A stretch of 40,318 bases of DNA. Source: an uncultured Lachnospiraceae bacterium. Its GTDB lineage: Bacteria > Bacillota > Clostridia > Lachnospirales > Lachnospiraceae. The position numbers and the translations under genes are program-made. The stretch lies in assembly GCA_902770965.1 (NCBI GenBank), contig CACXUY010000037.1, positions 1 to 40,318 on the forward strand, read 5' to 3'. The notes under the pieces were generated by a model. It had not been told where the DNA came from, made no database searches, and worked only from the letters and a program-made list of their open reading frames with translations. Of this stretch, positions 32,795 through 40,318 are shown piece by piece; within the stretch, counting starts at the first letter, position 1, and each line of letters opens with the position of its first letter.

Positions 32795-35386
32795 TCACTT
32801 GAGAGCCGCGTCGATCTCTTCAGCGTAGCGCACTGTGTCCATGGCATCCCTGACATATTTATCCGCGCCTATGCTGTCGGCATACTCTTGTGTCAGGACG
32901 GCTCCGCCTACGCACACCTTCGCCCATGGCGCTTTCTCGCGGAGAAGCTTTATCGCAGCCTCCATAGAGGGAACTGTCGTGGTCATCAGCGCGCTCAAAC
33001 CCACCAAAGGCGCATGAAGCCTTACGACCTCGTCCACGATGGCCTGCTCCGGCACGTCCTTGCCCAGATCCACGACCTTGAAGCCATAATTCTCCAGGAT
33101 CAGCTTTACGATATTCTTCCCTATATCGTGGATATCGCCCCTCACGGTCGCTATAACTATAGGACAACGAACCGGAACGCTGCTGTTTTGACCCTCGCTT
33201 CCGCTGCTTTTTTTGTTGTCGGCATCTGACGTCTCGGTATCCGGCGCTCCGCCGGCTGTCGCTCCGCCCTTTGACATGGCAGCTTTAATCTCTTCAAACG
33301 CAGCCTTGGCCGCGTCCGCCGCCATCAAAAGCTGCGGCAGATATACTTTTTTCTGCTCATATCGCTCGCCCACAACGTTCAGCGCGGGGATGACTTCTGT
33401 CTGAATGATCTCAAGCGGCAAATATTCCCTGAGCATTTCCTTCGTGATCCGCCCCGTCTTATCCTTCAATCCTCGGATTATGGCATTCTTAAGACCATAC
33501 TCCTGCACGGTCCTCATCGGTTCGTATCCGCGGCTTCGCTCATTTCCTTCCTTTACGATCCTTACTCCCCCTGCCGTCTCCGCAATCTTCGCGGGCAGCG
33601 TCTGAGCATATCCGATGAAATCCATGCAGTTCTCATCAAGGTTATGGAGTGCCCTGTACGCGTAATATACGTTCATCATTTCCCGGGAGAACGGATTCAT
33701 TATCGCGGCGGACAGACCTTCCTCAAGACACATGGCAAAAAATGTCGATGTTATGATGTCCCTTTCCGGAAGGCCAAACGATACGTTTGACACGCCAAGA
33801 GAGGTGTTCGCGTGAAGCCCATGCCTTATCTCATGAACAGCCTTAAGAGCCGCGAGCGCGGACTTGCTGTCCGCCGAAATAGCCATGGCAAGGGGGTCGA
33901 AGATCAGATCCTTCTTCTCGATCCCATATTTTCCGGCATATCTTATGATCTTCCCGGCTATCGCGACCCTCTTCTCGGCGCTGTCAGGTATGCCGTCCTC
34001 GTCAAGCGTCAAGGCCACCACGAGGCCGCCGTATTTTGCTACCAAGGGGAATATCACCTCCATCACTTCCTCTTTGCCGTTCACCGAATTTACCATGGCC
34101 TTTCCGTTATAGGCCCGAAGCCCGGCTTCCATCGCGGCGACGTCAGTCGTATCGAGCTGGAGAGGAAGGTCTGAGACCGACTGCAGCTCCTTAACGACTT
34201 TTTCTAGCATTTCCGGTTCATCTATCTCAGGCAGTCCCACGTTCACATCCAGGACATGCGCTCCGGCATCCTGCTGCTTCAGGCCCTCTCCGAGTATGAA
34301 ATCTATGTCGTTTTCCCTGAGCGCCTGTTTGAAACGTTTTTTTCCGGTCGGATTGATCCTTTCGCCGATAAGGACAGGAGTCTGGCCGAATTCCACGACA
34401 TGCGTGTAAGACGAGACCAAGGAGAGTTCCTTCCTGACGACCGGTACCGGCTTGAGCTTATCCGCCTTCTCCCTCAATGCCCTTATGTAAGCCGGCGTCG
34501 TGCCGCAGCAGCCTCCCGCGATCCTGACCCCTTTCTCCATGAGTCTTGCGACCGATGCTGAAAAATCAGGCGGAAACACATCATAGACCGTCCTGCCAGC
34601 TTCGGTTCGAGGCAGGCCTGCGTTCGGCTTGAGCAGAACCGGGACCGATGCATAGGCAAGGTACTCCTCCACTACACCGGTGAGCTGATCCGGTCCCAAC
34701 GAGCAGTTGGCGCCTATCGCATCCGCGTGCATGCCCTCAAGCATCGCGACCATGGCAGCCGGTGAAGCCCCCGTCATGAGCTTGCCGTCGCTGCCGTAAG
34801 CATTTGAGACAAATATAGGGAGGTCAGAGTTCTCCTTGGCGGCAAGAAGGGCTGCCTTGGTGTCGTAGCTGTCATTCATGGTCTCTATGAAAATGAGGTC
34901 TGCCCCGGCCGCGGCGCCGAACCTGACAGTCTTGGCGTACATGGCTACGGCATCCTCGAATTCGTAATCCCCATAAGGCTTTAAAAGCTTTCCAAGAGGT
35001 CCTATGTCAAGAGCCACGAATTTTGTTCTTGCTCTTGAGGAATGCTCGTCACCGAACCCTTGTGTGGCGTATCCTTCGATATTGCTGTTATTGCCGCCCT
35101 TATCGCTCTCTTCCCTGGCTTTTTTCGCGTTCGCCAAAGCCGCCGATATGATCTGCTCTAATTCCGCGTCGTCATATTTCAGTCCGTTCGCGCCGAAGGT
35201 ATTGGAAAGAACAACGTTGCTTCCTGCGTCAAAATACGCTTTATGGATGGCTGTGACAGTCTCCGGATGCGTCACGTTCCAACGTTCCGGCAGCTCGCCC
35301 GGCTTGAGTCCCGCTTCTTGCAGGAGTGTGCCCATCCCACCGTCCAGTATGACGAAATTCTCCTTCATGAAATCACGTATATCCAT
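32795..35386 (-). CDS. metH: B12-dependent methionine synthase core (no activation domain)
   Basis: MetH transfers the methyl group of methyltetrahydrofolate through cobalamin to homocysteine. The 863-residue protein has the homocysteine domain (DGGMGTLLQ, zinc Cys pair in GGCCGTTP), the folate domain (LIGERINPTGKKRFKQAL), the cobalamin cap and the B12-binding domain with RGDIHDIGKN (lower-ligand His753). It lacks the C-terminal reactivation domain, which is supplied by the gene just upstream. A Gly/Ser/Asp-rich linker of about 35 residues (MSKGGATAGGAPD...) separates the cap and B12 domains. The ATG has GGGAGG eight bases upstream. Confidence 0.95.
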   Translation of the reverse strand: MDIRDFMKENFVILDGGMGTLLQEAGLKPGELPERWNVTHPETVTAIHKAYFDAGSNVVLSNTFGANGLKYDDAELEQIISAALANAKKAREESDKGGNNSNIEGYATQGFGDEHSSRARTKFVALDIGPLGKLLKPYGDYEFEDAVAMYAKTVRFGAAAGADLIFIETMNDSYDTKAALLAAKENSDLPIFVSNAYGSDGKLMTGASPAAMVAMLEGMHADAIGANCSLGPDQLTGVVEEYLAYASVPVLLKPNAGLPRTEAGRTVYDVFPPDFSASVARLMEKGVRIAGGCCGTTPAYIRALREKADKLKPVPVVRKELSLVSSYTHVVEFGQTPVLIGERINPTGKKRFKQALRENDIDFILGEGLKQQDAGAHVLDVNVGLPEIDEPEMLEKVVKELQSVSDLPLQLDTTDVAAMEAGLRAYNGKAMVNSVNGKEEVMEVIFPLVAKYGGLVVALTLDEDGIPDSAEKRVAIAGKIIRYAGKYGIEKKDLIFDPLAMAISADSKSALAALKAVHEIRHGLHANTSLGVSNVSFGLPERDIITSTFFAMCLEEGLSAAIMNPFSREMMNVYYAYRALHNLDENCMDFIGYAQTLPAKIAETAGGVRIVKEGNERSRGYEPMRTVQEYGLKNAIIRGLKDKTGRITKEMLREYLPLEIIQTEVIPALNVVGERYEQKKVYLPQLLMAADAAKAAFEEIKAAMSKGGATAGGAPDTETSDADNKKSSGSEGQNSSVPVRCPIVIATVRGDIHDIGKNIVKLILENYGFKVVDLGKDVPEQAIVDEVVRLHAPLVGLSALMTTTVPSMEAAIKLLREKAPWAKVCVGGAVLTQEYADSIGADKYVRDAMDTVRYAEEIDAALK

Positions 35387-35438
35387 AGCCGCTGCCTCCC
35401 GGATGTATCCTCATTTCTCTGTCTGTTTCTTGTACCTG

Positions 35439-36152
35439 TCACTTACGCTCGAGTCCTATGATCGCCGTGACGGATTTAGAAGGAGCCATCAGACAGGATT
35501 CACTGAGCGTGATCCCCATCCGCCTCCCCGCGTCCAGCAATCCAAGGAATTCCTTCTGGACCGCGAGCTGAAGGTCCCCGAACCCCGGTGAAAACCGCGG
35601 GTGAGCCTTGTATCCCAAAAGCTCCGCCGCCTCTTTCACCTCATTGTTAAATGTATTCGCAAGCGACTCTGCTCTCTCAGCTCCATAACCCTGTAAGAAC
35701 AGTGCCGTATCCATCTCCGTCCTCTCATAACGCCTTATGAGCCTGTCAAAGCCCGCTCCTATAGTTGCCGCGAAAAGCACCGCCCTCGAACAGCCCTTGA
35801 GATTCTTCTTAAGCGTCTCGGAATGCTGTTCGAGAGGCAGGACCGGAAATCCTTCCGCATCCCAGCCAAGCGGCGAGACCATATAGCCTGTTTTGCAGAC
35901 CAACGTCCCCCGGGATATCAAGACAACCTTATTCACCTTGGCGATGATCTCCGGTTCTGTAAGCTTACCCGATGCTATGGCCAGCGCTCTGTCCGCAGGA
36001 AGCCCCGAATATCTAAGCAGCTCACTCAATTTCAGGGGAGGCTCGTCATATTCGATGTATCTCGGAACGGTAGGACTGTCCGAGCCTATATCCTCCATTA
36101 TTGTTTCAACATGTCCGCCTTTCCTGTCTCCGCTTTTCCTGTCATCTGCCAT
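35439..36152 (-). CDS. Methionine synthase reactivation-domain protein
   Basis: This 237-residue cytoplasmic protein matches the stand-alone activation domain of MetH. It has KVNKVVLISRGTLV, LFAATIGAGFDRLIRRYE, HPRFSPGFGDLQL and the C-terminal GITLSESCLMAPSKSVTAIIG. The domain binds S-adenosylmethionine and helps re-methylate oxidised cob(II)alamin during MetH turnover. It lies 52 bases upstream of metH on the same strand, so the two genes together make a complete MetH. The N-terminal 25 residues are hydrophilic and variable. Confidence 0.9.
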   Translation of the reverse strand: MADDRKSGDRKGGHVETIMEDIGSDSPTVPRYIEYDEPPLKLSELLRYSGLPADRALAIASGKLTEPEIIAKVNKVVLISRGTLVCKTGYMVSPLGWDAEGFPVLPLEQHSETLKKNLKGCSRAVLFAATIGAGFDRLIRRYERTEMDTALFLQGYGAERAESLANTFNNEVKEAAELLGYKAHPRFSPGFGDLQLAVQKEFLGLLDAGRRMGITLSESCLMAPSKSVTAIIGLERK

Positions 36153-36233
36153 GATGCCTCACCCGCCTTCCACCTTCCGCATAGCAATACAAACCATAAG
36201 TTATCTAAATATATCATAAGACATCCGGATAGC

Positions 36234-37034
36234 TCATAAAAGTCCGTTCTCAACACAGTACCAATACACACCATCCTCATCAACGCTTCCGCACACTACG
36301 TCAGCGGCCGCCTTTACGCTGTCCAGCGCGTTTCCCATGGCAACGCCGGTCCCGACACTCTTGAACATTTCGATATCGTTGCCGCCGTCCCCGAAAGCTA
36401 CAGCCTCTTCCGGCGAAAGCCCAAAATATTTGATGACATTTTCCACAGCGATACCCTTGCCGGAAGCCGCAGGAATGATGTCCACAGCCCTGTCCCACCA
36501 TGCTGCGATGGCGGTGCCTGTCGTACCGCGAAGTATTTCCTCATACTCCTCTTCCCGGCAGCTGAGCATGATCTGATATATCTCATCAAAGCACCTGTCC
36601 TCAAAATCCTCCACCACAGGAACATCGATCCCGCCAAAAGAAAAATACAGCTCCAGATCCGCATCCATCCCATTGGCCACAGTGTAGCTGTCTGTGCCGA
36701 TAACTATCGCGCGGTCCATCCTTCTGGCATTTGACAGGATCTGAAATACATCCTCCTGCGGAATAGGGCATCTGAATATGTCTTTGTCTTTGTCGAAGCA
36801 ATATGAGCCGTTGAAGACCATGAATACGTCAAAGCTTATGCCTTCAAGCTTCGGCATAGTTAGTACGCTTCTCCCGGTAGCCATACATAATATTACTCCC
36901 CGTTCCTTCAGCCTGTTCAAGGCAAATACCGTATTCTTGGATGGTTTTCCTTTACCGATAGGAAGCAGCGTGCCATCGATATCAAAGAAAGCTATCTTCG
37001 GCGACGGCCTCTTCCCCTTTACAATAGTCTTCAC
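36234..37034 (-). CDS. Cof-type HAD-IIB phosphatase
   Basis: This 266-residue protein has motif I IAFFDIDGTLL (Asp18, Asp20), motif II CMATGRS, a C2B cap and motif III/IV GKGIAVENVIKYFGL and VAFGDGGNDIEM. Cof-type enzymes hydrolyse small phosphorylated metabolites such as sugar phosphates or FMN; the substrate is unknown. I chose GTG 37032-37034, which has GGAGGG seven bases upstream. The frame stays open to 37151, but that part has no ribosome binding site and contains a dispersed repeat. It is divergent from the T-box-controlled trpB gene. Confidence 0.85.
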   Translation of the reverse strand: MKTIVKGKRPSPKIAFFDIDGTLLPIGKGKPSKNTVFALNRLKERGVILCMATGRSVLTMPKLEGISFDVFMVFNGSYCFDKDKDIFRCPIPQEDVFQILSNARRMDRAIVIGTDSYTVANGMDADLELYFSFGGIDVPVVEDFEDRCFDEIYQIMLSCREEEYEEILRGTTGTAIAAWWDRAVDIIPAASGKGIAVENVIKYFGLSPEEAVAFGDGGNDIEMFKSVGTGVAMGNALDSVKAAADVVCGSVDEDGVYWYCVENGLL

Positions 37035-37074
37035 GCCCTTACCCTCCGTTTTTCCGATGCACTGTACGGATGAA

Positions 37075-37112
37075 CCGTCCTGAGCCTGGGGTGCTGAATA
37101 GTCGCAAGTTAC
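37075..37112 (-). repeat. Degenerate copy of the palindromic dispersed repeat
   Basis: The minus strand reads GTAAC, five extra bases, ACTATTCAGC and ACCCCAGGCTC. This matches the consensus of the elements at 16682-16775 and 38910 with a few changes. It lies in the HAD gene leader. Confidence 0.5.
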
Positions 37113-37144
37113 TACATTTTTTACATTATCATGGTCCTTGATTG

Positions 37145-37173
37145 TTGACAATCTTTTTTTTATGTGGTAATGT
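37145..37173 (+). promoter_or_regulatory. Promoter of the T-box/trpB unit
   Basis: TTGACA (37145-37150) and TAATGT (37168-37173) have a 17-base spacer, and TGG before the -10 gives an extended -10. Transcription should start near 37180, at the beginning of the T-box leader. Confidence 0.65.
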
Positions 37174-37179
37174 TTTCTA

Positions 37180-37468
37180 AACCGTTGAGGAAGAGTGAGT
37201 AAGCAAAAGCCACCTTTTTTCAGAGAACCGCGGGTGGTGGGATCGCGGTAAAAGTGCTTTCGCTGAATGGACTTCTGAGGGCGAACAGAAAGGGATCTCT
37301 TGTTCCTGAGTATGCGAGACGAAGTACGGATCTTCGTTTATAAAATCCGGCGTATGTCAGTACGCGTTGAGTGGGCGCATATAGAGCGCCAAGCCGGGTG
37401 GCACCGCAGGTGGATAATATCCATACCTGTCCCAGCAACTTGTTTGCGAGGGGACAGGTATTTTTTTT
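37180..37468 (+). promoter_or_regulatory. T-box riboswitch, tryptophan specific
   Basis: The leader has the T-box signatures: stem I with GAGAACCGCGGGTGG upstream, a specifier bulge CTGAATGGACTTCTGAGG that presents TGG (Trp) at 37268-37270, and the T-box core GCCGGGTGGCACCGCAGG (37393-37410). In the core, the bulge UGGC pairs with the NCCA end of the tRNA, and its C fits the G73 discriminator of tRNA-Trp. Uncharged tRNA-Trp should stabilise the antiterminator and permit transcription of the downstream trpB-like gene; a terminator hairpin follows at 37425-37468. Confidence 0.93.
37425..37468 (+). terminator. Regulated terminator of the T-box leader
   Basis: ACCTGTCCC (37425-37433) pairs with GGGACAGGT (37451-37459), and eight T residues follow (37461-37468). 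The 5' arm overlaps the region that would be sequestered in the antiterminator with the T-box core. Confidence 0.92.
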
Positions 37469-37516
37469 CGAATCATATATCTGTCCCAAATAAAAATACG
37501 AAAGGAGACAGAGAAA

Positions 37517-38890
37517 ATGGCAGACAACAAGATTCCTTACAAGATCTACCTGACAGAAGAGGAGATGCCCAAGGCATGGTACAATTTGAGGGCTGACATG
37601 AAGAACAAGCCCGCTCCGCTCTTGAATCCCGGTACCGGCAAACCCCTTACCGCCGAGGAGCTTTCCCCGATATTCTGCGATGAGCTGGTCAAGCAGGAGC
37701 TCGATGACGAGACGGCCTTCATAGAAATACCGGCTGAGATCCGTGATTTTTACAAGATGTACCGCCCGTCGCCGTTGGTTCGTGCATATTGCCTGGAGAA
37801 AAAGCTCCAGACTCCGGCGAAGATATATTACAAATTCGAGGGCAACAACACGAGCGGCAGCCACAAACTGAACTCCGCTATCGCACAGGCATACTACGCG
37901 AAAAAGCAGGGACTTAAGGGCGTGACCACCGAGACCGGCGCCGGCCAGTGGGGCACAGCCCTGTCCATGGCCTGCTCTTATTTCGAGCTTGACTGTAAGG
38001 TCTACATGGTGAAGGTGTCCTATGAGCAGAAGCCCTTCCGCCGCGAAGTAATGCGCACCTACGGCGCTTCGGTGGTCCCCTCCCCCTCTGAAACCACCGA
38101 GGTCGGCAGGAAGATCCTCGAGATGCATCCCGGAACTACAGGCAGCCTTGGCTGTGCCATTTCCGAAGCCGTAGAGGTCGCCACTAAGAATCCCGGCTAC
38201 CGCTATGTGCTCGGCAGCGTGCTGAACCAGGTCCTGCTGCACCAGTCCGTGATCGGCCTTGAGACGAAGGCCGCGCTCGACAAATATGACATACACCCTG
38301 ACATCATCATCGGCTGCGCCGGAGGCGGCTCGAACCTCGGCGGCCTCATCGCCCCCTTCATGGGCGAGAAGCTAAGAGGCAAGGCCGATTACCGCATCAT
38401 AGCCGTGGAACCCGCATCCTGCCCCAGCTTCACCCGCGGCAGGTTTGCCTATGATTTCTGCGACACCGGAATGATATGCCCTCTTGCCAAGATGTATACC
38501 TTGGGCAGCGGCTTCATCCCTTCGCCCAACCATGCCGGCGGTCTTCGCTTCCACGGCATGAGCACAGTCCTTTCGCAGCTTTACCATGATGGATTCATGG
38601 AGGCGCAGAGCGTGGAACAGACCTCGGTGTTCGAAGCTGCCGAGCAGTTCGCGAGGGTCGAGGGTATACTCCCCGCCCCGGAAAGTTCCCACGCTATACG
38701 TGTTGCCATCGACGAGGCGCTTAAGTGCAAGGAGACCGGCGAGGAAAAGACCATCGTGTTCGGACTGACCGGCACCGGTTATTTCGACATGGTCGCGTAT
38801 GAAAAGTATCATGACGGACTGATGTCAGACGAGATCCCGACAGACGAAGAACTGGAGAAATCCTTCGCGACTCTTCCGCAGATCGGATGA
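37517..38890 (+). CDS. trpB: TrpB2-type tryptophan synthase beta-like enzyme
   Basis: This 457-residue PLP enzyme belongs to the longer TrpB2 class (TIGR01415-like). These enzymes convert indole and serine (or O-phosphoserine in some) to tryptophan, often without TrpA. It has the PLP lysine in NNTSGSHKLNSA (Lys117), TTETGAGQWGTALS, the phosphate loop GCAGGGSNLGG, and LRFHGMSTVLSQL. The ATG at 37517 has AAGGAGACAGAGAAA upstream. It is controlled by a Trp T-box and stands alone without trpA or other trp genes, so it may use free indole from outside or complement a trp operon elsewhere. Confidence 0.92.
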   Translation: MADNKIPYKIYLTEEEMPKAWYNLRADMKNKPAPLLNPGTGKPLTAEELSPIFCDELVKQELDDETAFIEIPAEIRDFYKMYRPSPLVRAYCLEKKLQTPAKIYYKFEGNNTSGSHKLNSAIAQAYYAKKQGLKGVTTETGAGQWGTALSMACSYFELDCKVYMVKVSYEQKPFRREVMRTYGASVVPSPSETTEVGRKILEMHPGTTGSLGCAISEAVEVATKNPGYRYVLGSVLNQVLLHQSVIGLETKAALDKYDIHPDIIIGCAGGGSNLGGLIAPFMGEKLRGKADYRIIAVEPASCPSFTRGRFAYDFCDTGMICPLAKMYTLGSGFIPSPNHAGGLRFHGMSTVLSQLYHDGFMEAQSVEQTSVFEAAEQFARVEGILPAPESSHAIRVAIDEALKCKETGEEKTIVFGLTGTGYFDMVAYEKYHDGLMSDEIPTDEELEKSFATLPQIG

Positions 38891-38909
38891 TATTTTCAAG
38901 TATGCTTTG

Positions 38910-38950
38910 GTAACCATTCAGCCCCCGGACTCGGGATGCTGCGCATCCCT
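38910..38950 (+). repeat. Copy of the palindromic dispersed repeat after trpB
   Basis: GTAACCATTCAGC, then CCCCGGACTC and GGGATGCTG, followed by CGCATCCC, which can also pair with GGGATG. It matches the copies at 16682-16775 and lies about 20 bases after the trpB stop. Confidence 0.7.
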
Positions 38951-38980
38951 TGTTGTGCTGGATGATTACATGATTTGAAT

Positions 38981-39020
38981 GAAGCCGTGTGACCAAGAAA
39001 AAAGCATGTCACACGGCTTC
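38981..39020. terminator. Hairpin between convergent trpB and flavoprotein genes
   Basis: A perfect 13-bp stem, GAAGCCGTGTGAC (38981-38993) with GTCACACGGCTTC (39008-39020), closes an A-rich loop. The T-run after it is weak (TTGCATT), so it may act with other signals or mainly stabilise mRNA 3' ends. Confidence 0.55.
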
Positions 39021-39058
39021 TTGCATTAATATGCATGCGCTGGTTTATAAATTTTATT

Positions 39059-39145
39059 GTAACTATTCAGTTTAAGCTTAGGGATCAAATATATACAGGC
39101 TCGTGCTTCTCTCAAGACACATTCCGTGCATTTGGAGAAGCACGA
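39059..39145. repeat. Dispersed-motif arm and an 11-bp stem-loop
   Basis: GTAACTATTCAG occurs at 39059-39070. TCGTGCTTCTC (39101-39111) and GAGAAGCACGA (39135-39145) form an 11-bp stem with a 23-base loop. No T-run follows on either strand. It lies between trpB and the flavoprotein gene and could be a 3' UTR structure of the latter. Confidence 0.45.
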
Positions 39146-39181
39146 TCCCGCACGGATCAAAAAAGCATCGGGCAGCTGAGG

Positions 39182-39694
39182 TCACAGTGCCTTCGCGAAT
39201 TCCCTGATCTCATTCAGCTTTTCATCGGACTGGTTCTCATCACCATAAGCGGTTATGATGCCCGCCTCTTCTATCTTGGTGAAGCCACAGTATGCCTTGA
39301 ACTGAGCGACAGAAGCGTCAAAGACTCCGGGTGAAGCGGAGCTTAAAAGAAGGGCTGCCTTCTGTGCCTTCAGGGGCTTGCCGATGCAGTATACCCTCTG
39401 AATGGCAGCCTCGATCTGTGCGGTCATAGTGAAGTAGTAGATAGGCGACGCGAAAACGATCATGTCCGCCTCTTTGTACGCCGGAAGGATCTTCTCCAGA
39501 TCATCCTTAAGGACACATTTGCCCTCGCCCTTCGTATGGCAGTATTCACAGCCATGACATCCTTCGATCTTCATCTTGCCCACGTGATACGTTTCTACCT
39601 CATGACCGGCGGCCTGTGCTCCTTCGCAAAAAGCCTGAACCATGGCAGCCGTGTTCGCTTTCCTGGGACTGCCGTTAAAAACTGCTATCTTCAT
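39182..39694 (-). CDS. Flavodoxin-fold reductase with a cysteine motif
   Basis: This 170-residue protein has the NADPH-dependent FMN reductase/iron-sulfur-flavoprotein fold: KIAVFNGSPRKANTAAMVQAF (FMN phosphate loop), DLEKILPAYKEADMIVFASPIYYFTMTAQ and a cysteine cluster GCHGCEYCHTKGEGKC. Such proteins are common in strict anaerobes and reduce flavins, quinones or small electron acceptors. The cysteine spacing could hold an Fe-S cluster, as in Isf, or act in redox; that cannot be decided here. The ATG has AAAGGAGG upstream. Confidence 0.88.
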   Translation of the reverse strand: MKIAVFNGSPRKANTAAMVQAFCEGAQAAGHEVETYHVGKMKIEGCHGCEYCHTKGEGKCVLKDDLEKILPAYKEADMIVFASPIYYFTMTAQIEAAIQRVYCIGKPLKAQKAALLLSSASPGVFDASVAQFKAYCGFTKIEEAGIITAYGDENQSDEKLNEIREFAKAL

Positions 39695-39804
39695 GTACGT
39701 GCCTCCTTTGATTTTATAGTTTGTCTGGCCTATGACATTCTTCTATGTATAGTCCCTATTCTGCAATAAATACTTTTACGGTTATTATTCTAAAGTCATA
39801 TGAG

Positions 39805-39928
39805 CCGGCGTGCCTGTCCCCGGTTTATTCAATGGGCCGGCGTGTCTGTCCCCGGCTTATTCAATGGGTCGACGTGCCTGTCCCCGCTTTATTCAATGGG
39901 TCGGCGTGCCTGTCCCCGACTTATTCAT
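39805..39928. repeat. 32-bp tandem repeat, four copies
   Basis: GGCGTGCCTGTCCCCG-type units start at 39807, 39839, 39871 and 39903 with an exact 32-bp period; each ends TTATTCAATGGG. There are no unique spacers. The array lies just downstream of the stop codon of the channel gene (minus strand), and its minus strand reads GGGGACAGGCACG four times. Confidence 0.92.
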
Positions 39929-39934
39929 ATCACT

Positions 39935-40318
39935 TCAGTTCTTCGCGACCACTATGAGGTCGTCTTTATCGGAGAACTTCTCCGCTTCGCGGCTGTAAGG
40001 ATTCACTTCTATCGCGAAGCTGCCGTCTTCAGCGACCTTCTTGTAGCCTATGGCTATCTCCCCATAGCGAGCTGCGGACGCGCCGAGCGTGTAGAAATCA
40101 ACAGGCTTTCCTGTGGTCACATACCTGGTGATCGGCTTCATGTAAATGGACGAACCGCCCTCGGAAAGCAGGTCGTTGATGATAGCCTTCTTATGACGCT
40201 GCTCGGCTATCTGCGCCATCATTTTCGCCGTAATGCTGCTGCTGACCACGAAATCGGTTGCGCGCATCATCTGCGACAGCCGCTGGTTGCGGGTGCTGTT
40301 CATCTCGATAGTCAATGG
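39935..40318 (-). CDS. C-terminus of a CASTOR/POLLUX-like channel protein (partial)
   Basis: The frame is open to the right edge of the window. The apparent start at 40315 is a TTG inside a longer frame, so about 127 C-terminal residues are seen. The block IAEQRHKKAIINDLLSEGG, SSIYMKPITRYVTTGKPVDF, YTLGASAARYGEIAIGYKK and the end VNPYSREAEKFSDKDDLIVVAKN match the C-terminal cytoplasmic region of bacterial CASTOR/POLLUX-related putative ion channels, as far as I recall. In that family an N-terminal membrane pore and RCK-like domains would lie to the right. The stop is followed by the 32-bp tandem array. Confidence 0.6.
   Translation of the reverse strand, partial: PLTIEMNSTRNQRLSQMMRATDFVVSSSITAKMMAQIAEQRHKKAIINDLLSEGGSSIYMKPITRYVTTGKPVDFYTLGASAARYGEIAIGYKKVAEDGSFAIEVNPYSREAEKFSDKDDLIVVAKN

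Noticed and set aside
36153..36233. Possible SAM or cobalamin riboswitch before the MetH genes
   Set aside because: Only about 80 bases are available and no conserved riboswitch core is visible.
37035..37151. N-terminal extension of the Cof-type phosphatase
   Set aside because: No ribosome binding site, it begins with TTG, and it contains a dispersed repeat; GTG 37034 has GGAGGG.
37220..38296. 358-codon minus-strand frame opposite the T-box leader and trpB
   Set aside because: Antisense shadow; it runs through the T-box structure and has no protein motif.
39805..39928. Possible CRISPR array
   Set aside because: The 32-bp units are directly adjacent with no spacers, and no cas gene is present.

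Overview
The window looks like a chromosomal segment of a Gram-positive anaerobe of the class Clostridia, most likely a Lachnospiraceae gut or rumen bacterium. The signs are AGGAGG-type ribosome binding sites, single-chain PurL, stand-alone pyruvate phosphate dikinase, a two-gene B12 methionine synthase, a tryptophan T-box, an infC-rpmI-rplT operon with an AUU start, and an Agr quorum-sensing locus. The genus cannot be fixed from the sequence alone. Housekeeping regions are G+C-rich by eye. Two stretches are clearly AT-rich and look acquired: about 0-2.45 kb and about 18.7-25.5 kb.

Layout. 0-2.45 kb: an IS transposase remnant, then an OLD-like ATPase/TOPRIM pair that is a candidate defence system. 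2.7-16.4 kb, all leftward: ppdK, a GH32-like lipoprotein, purL, a sigma-70-like protein lacking region 4, a repeat-expanded hemW, and lepA. 16.6-18.6 kb, rightward: a PfkB sugar kinase and rpsT. 18.7-25.5 kb, leftward: an AT-rich agr island. 25.6-29.6 kb, leftward: holA, a HAD-IIA phosphatase, a Pro-Arg-Pro tRNA operon, and infC-rpmI-rplT. 29.6-37.0 kb, leftward: a membrane diguanylate cyclase, a membrane-anchored alpha/beta hydrolase, a GNAT protein, metH and its reactivation partner, and a Cof-type HAD phosphatase. 37.1-38.9 kb, rightward: a Trp T-box leader and a TrpB2-type enzyme. 39.2-40.3 kb, leftward: an iron-sulfur-flavoprotein-like reductase and the C-terminus of a CASTOR/POLLUX-like channel.

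The most interesting system is the agr island. It holds a LytTR response regulator and a GHKL histidine kinase, then agrB and a 56-residue agrD that overlaps the end of agrB. These are followed by a secreted four-cysteine protein, an attenuator-like hairpin, and three ABC-transporter genes whose large permease carries an M1-peptidase-like extracytoplasmic domain. A 21-bp-spaced direct repeat sits just upstream of the weak -35 of the agrB promoter, as expected for a LytTR regulator. The inference is that quorum sensing controls export of, or immunity to, a secreted effector. The island sits between holA and rpsT, genes that are neighbours in many Firmicutes, and gpr and spoIIP are missing from the rpsT-lepA interval.

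A second theme is repeats. Two copies of a structured element begin right after the stop codons of purL and hemW; their central hairpins differ in sequence but keep pairing. There is a dispersed palindrome family (GTAACTATTCAGC...), two elements of 77-78 bp that can fold as three-way junctions, and intergenic tandem arrays of 26, 39 and 32 bp. Repeat-derived insertions lie inside HemW, and low-complexity linkers occur in PurL, MetH, a HAD protein and the sigma-like protein.
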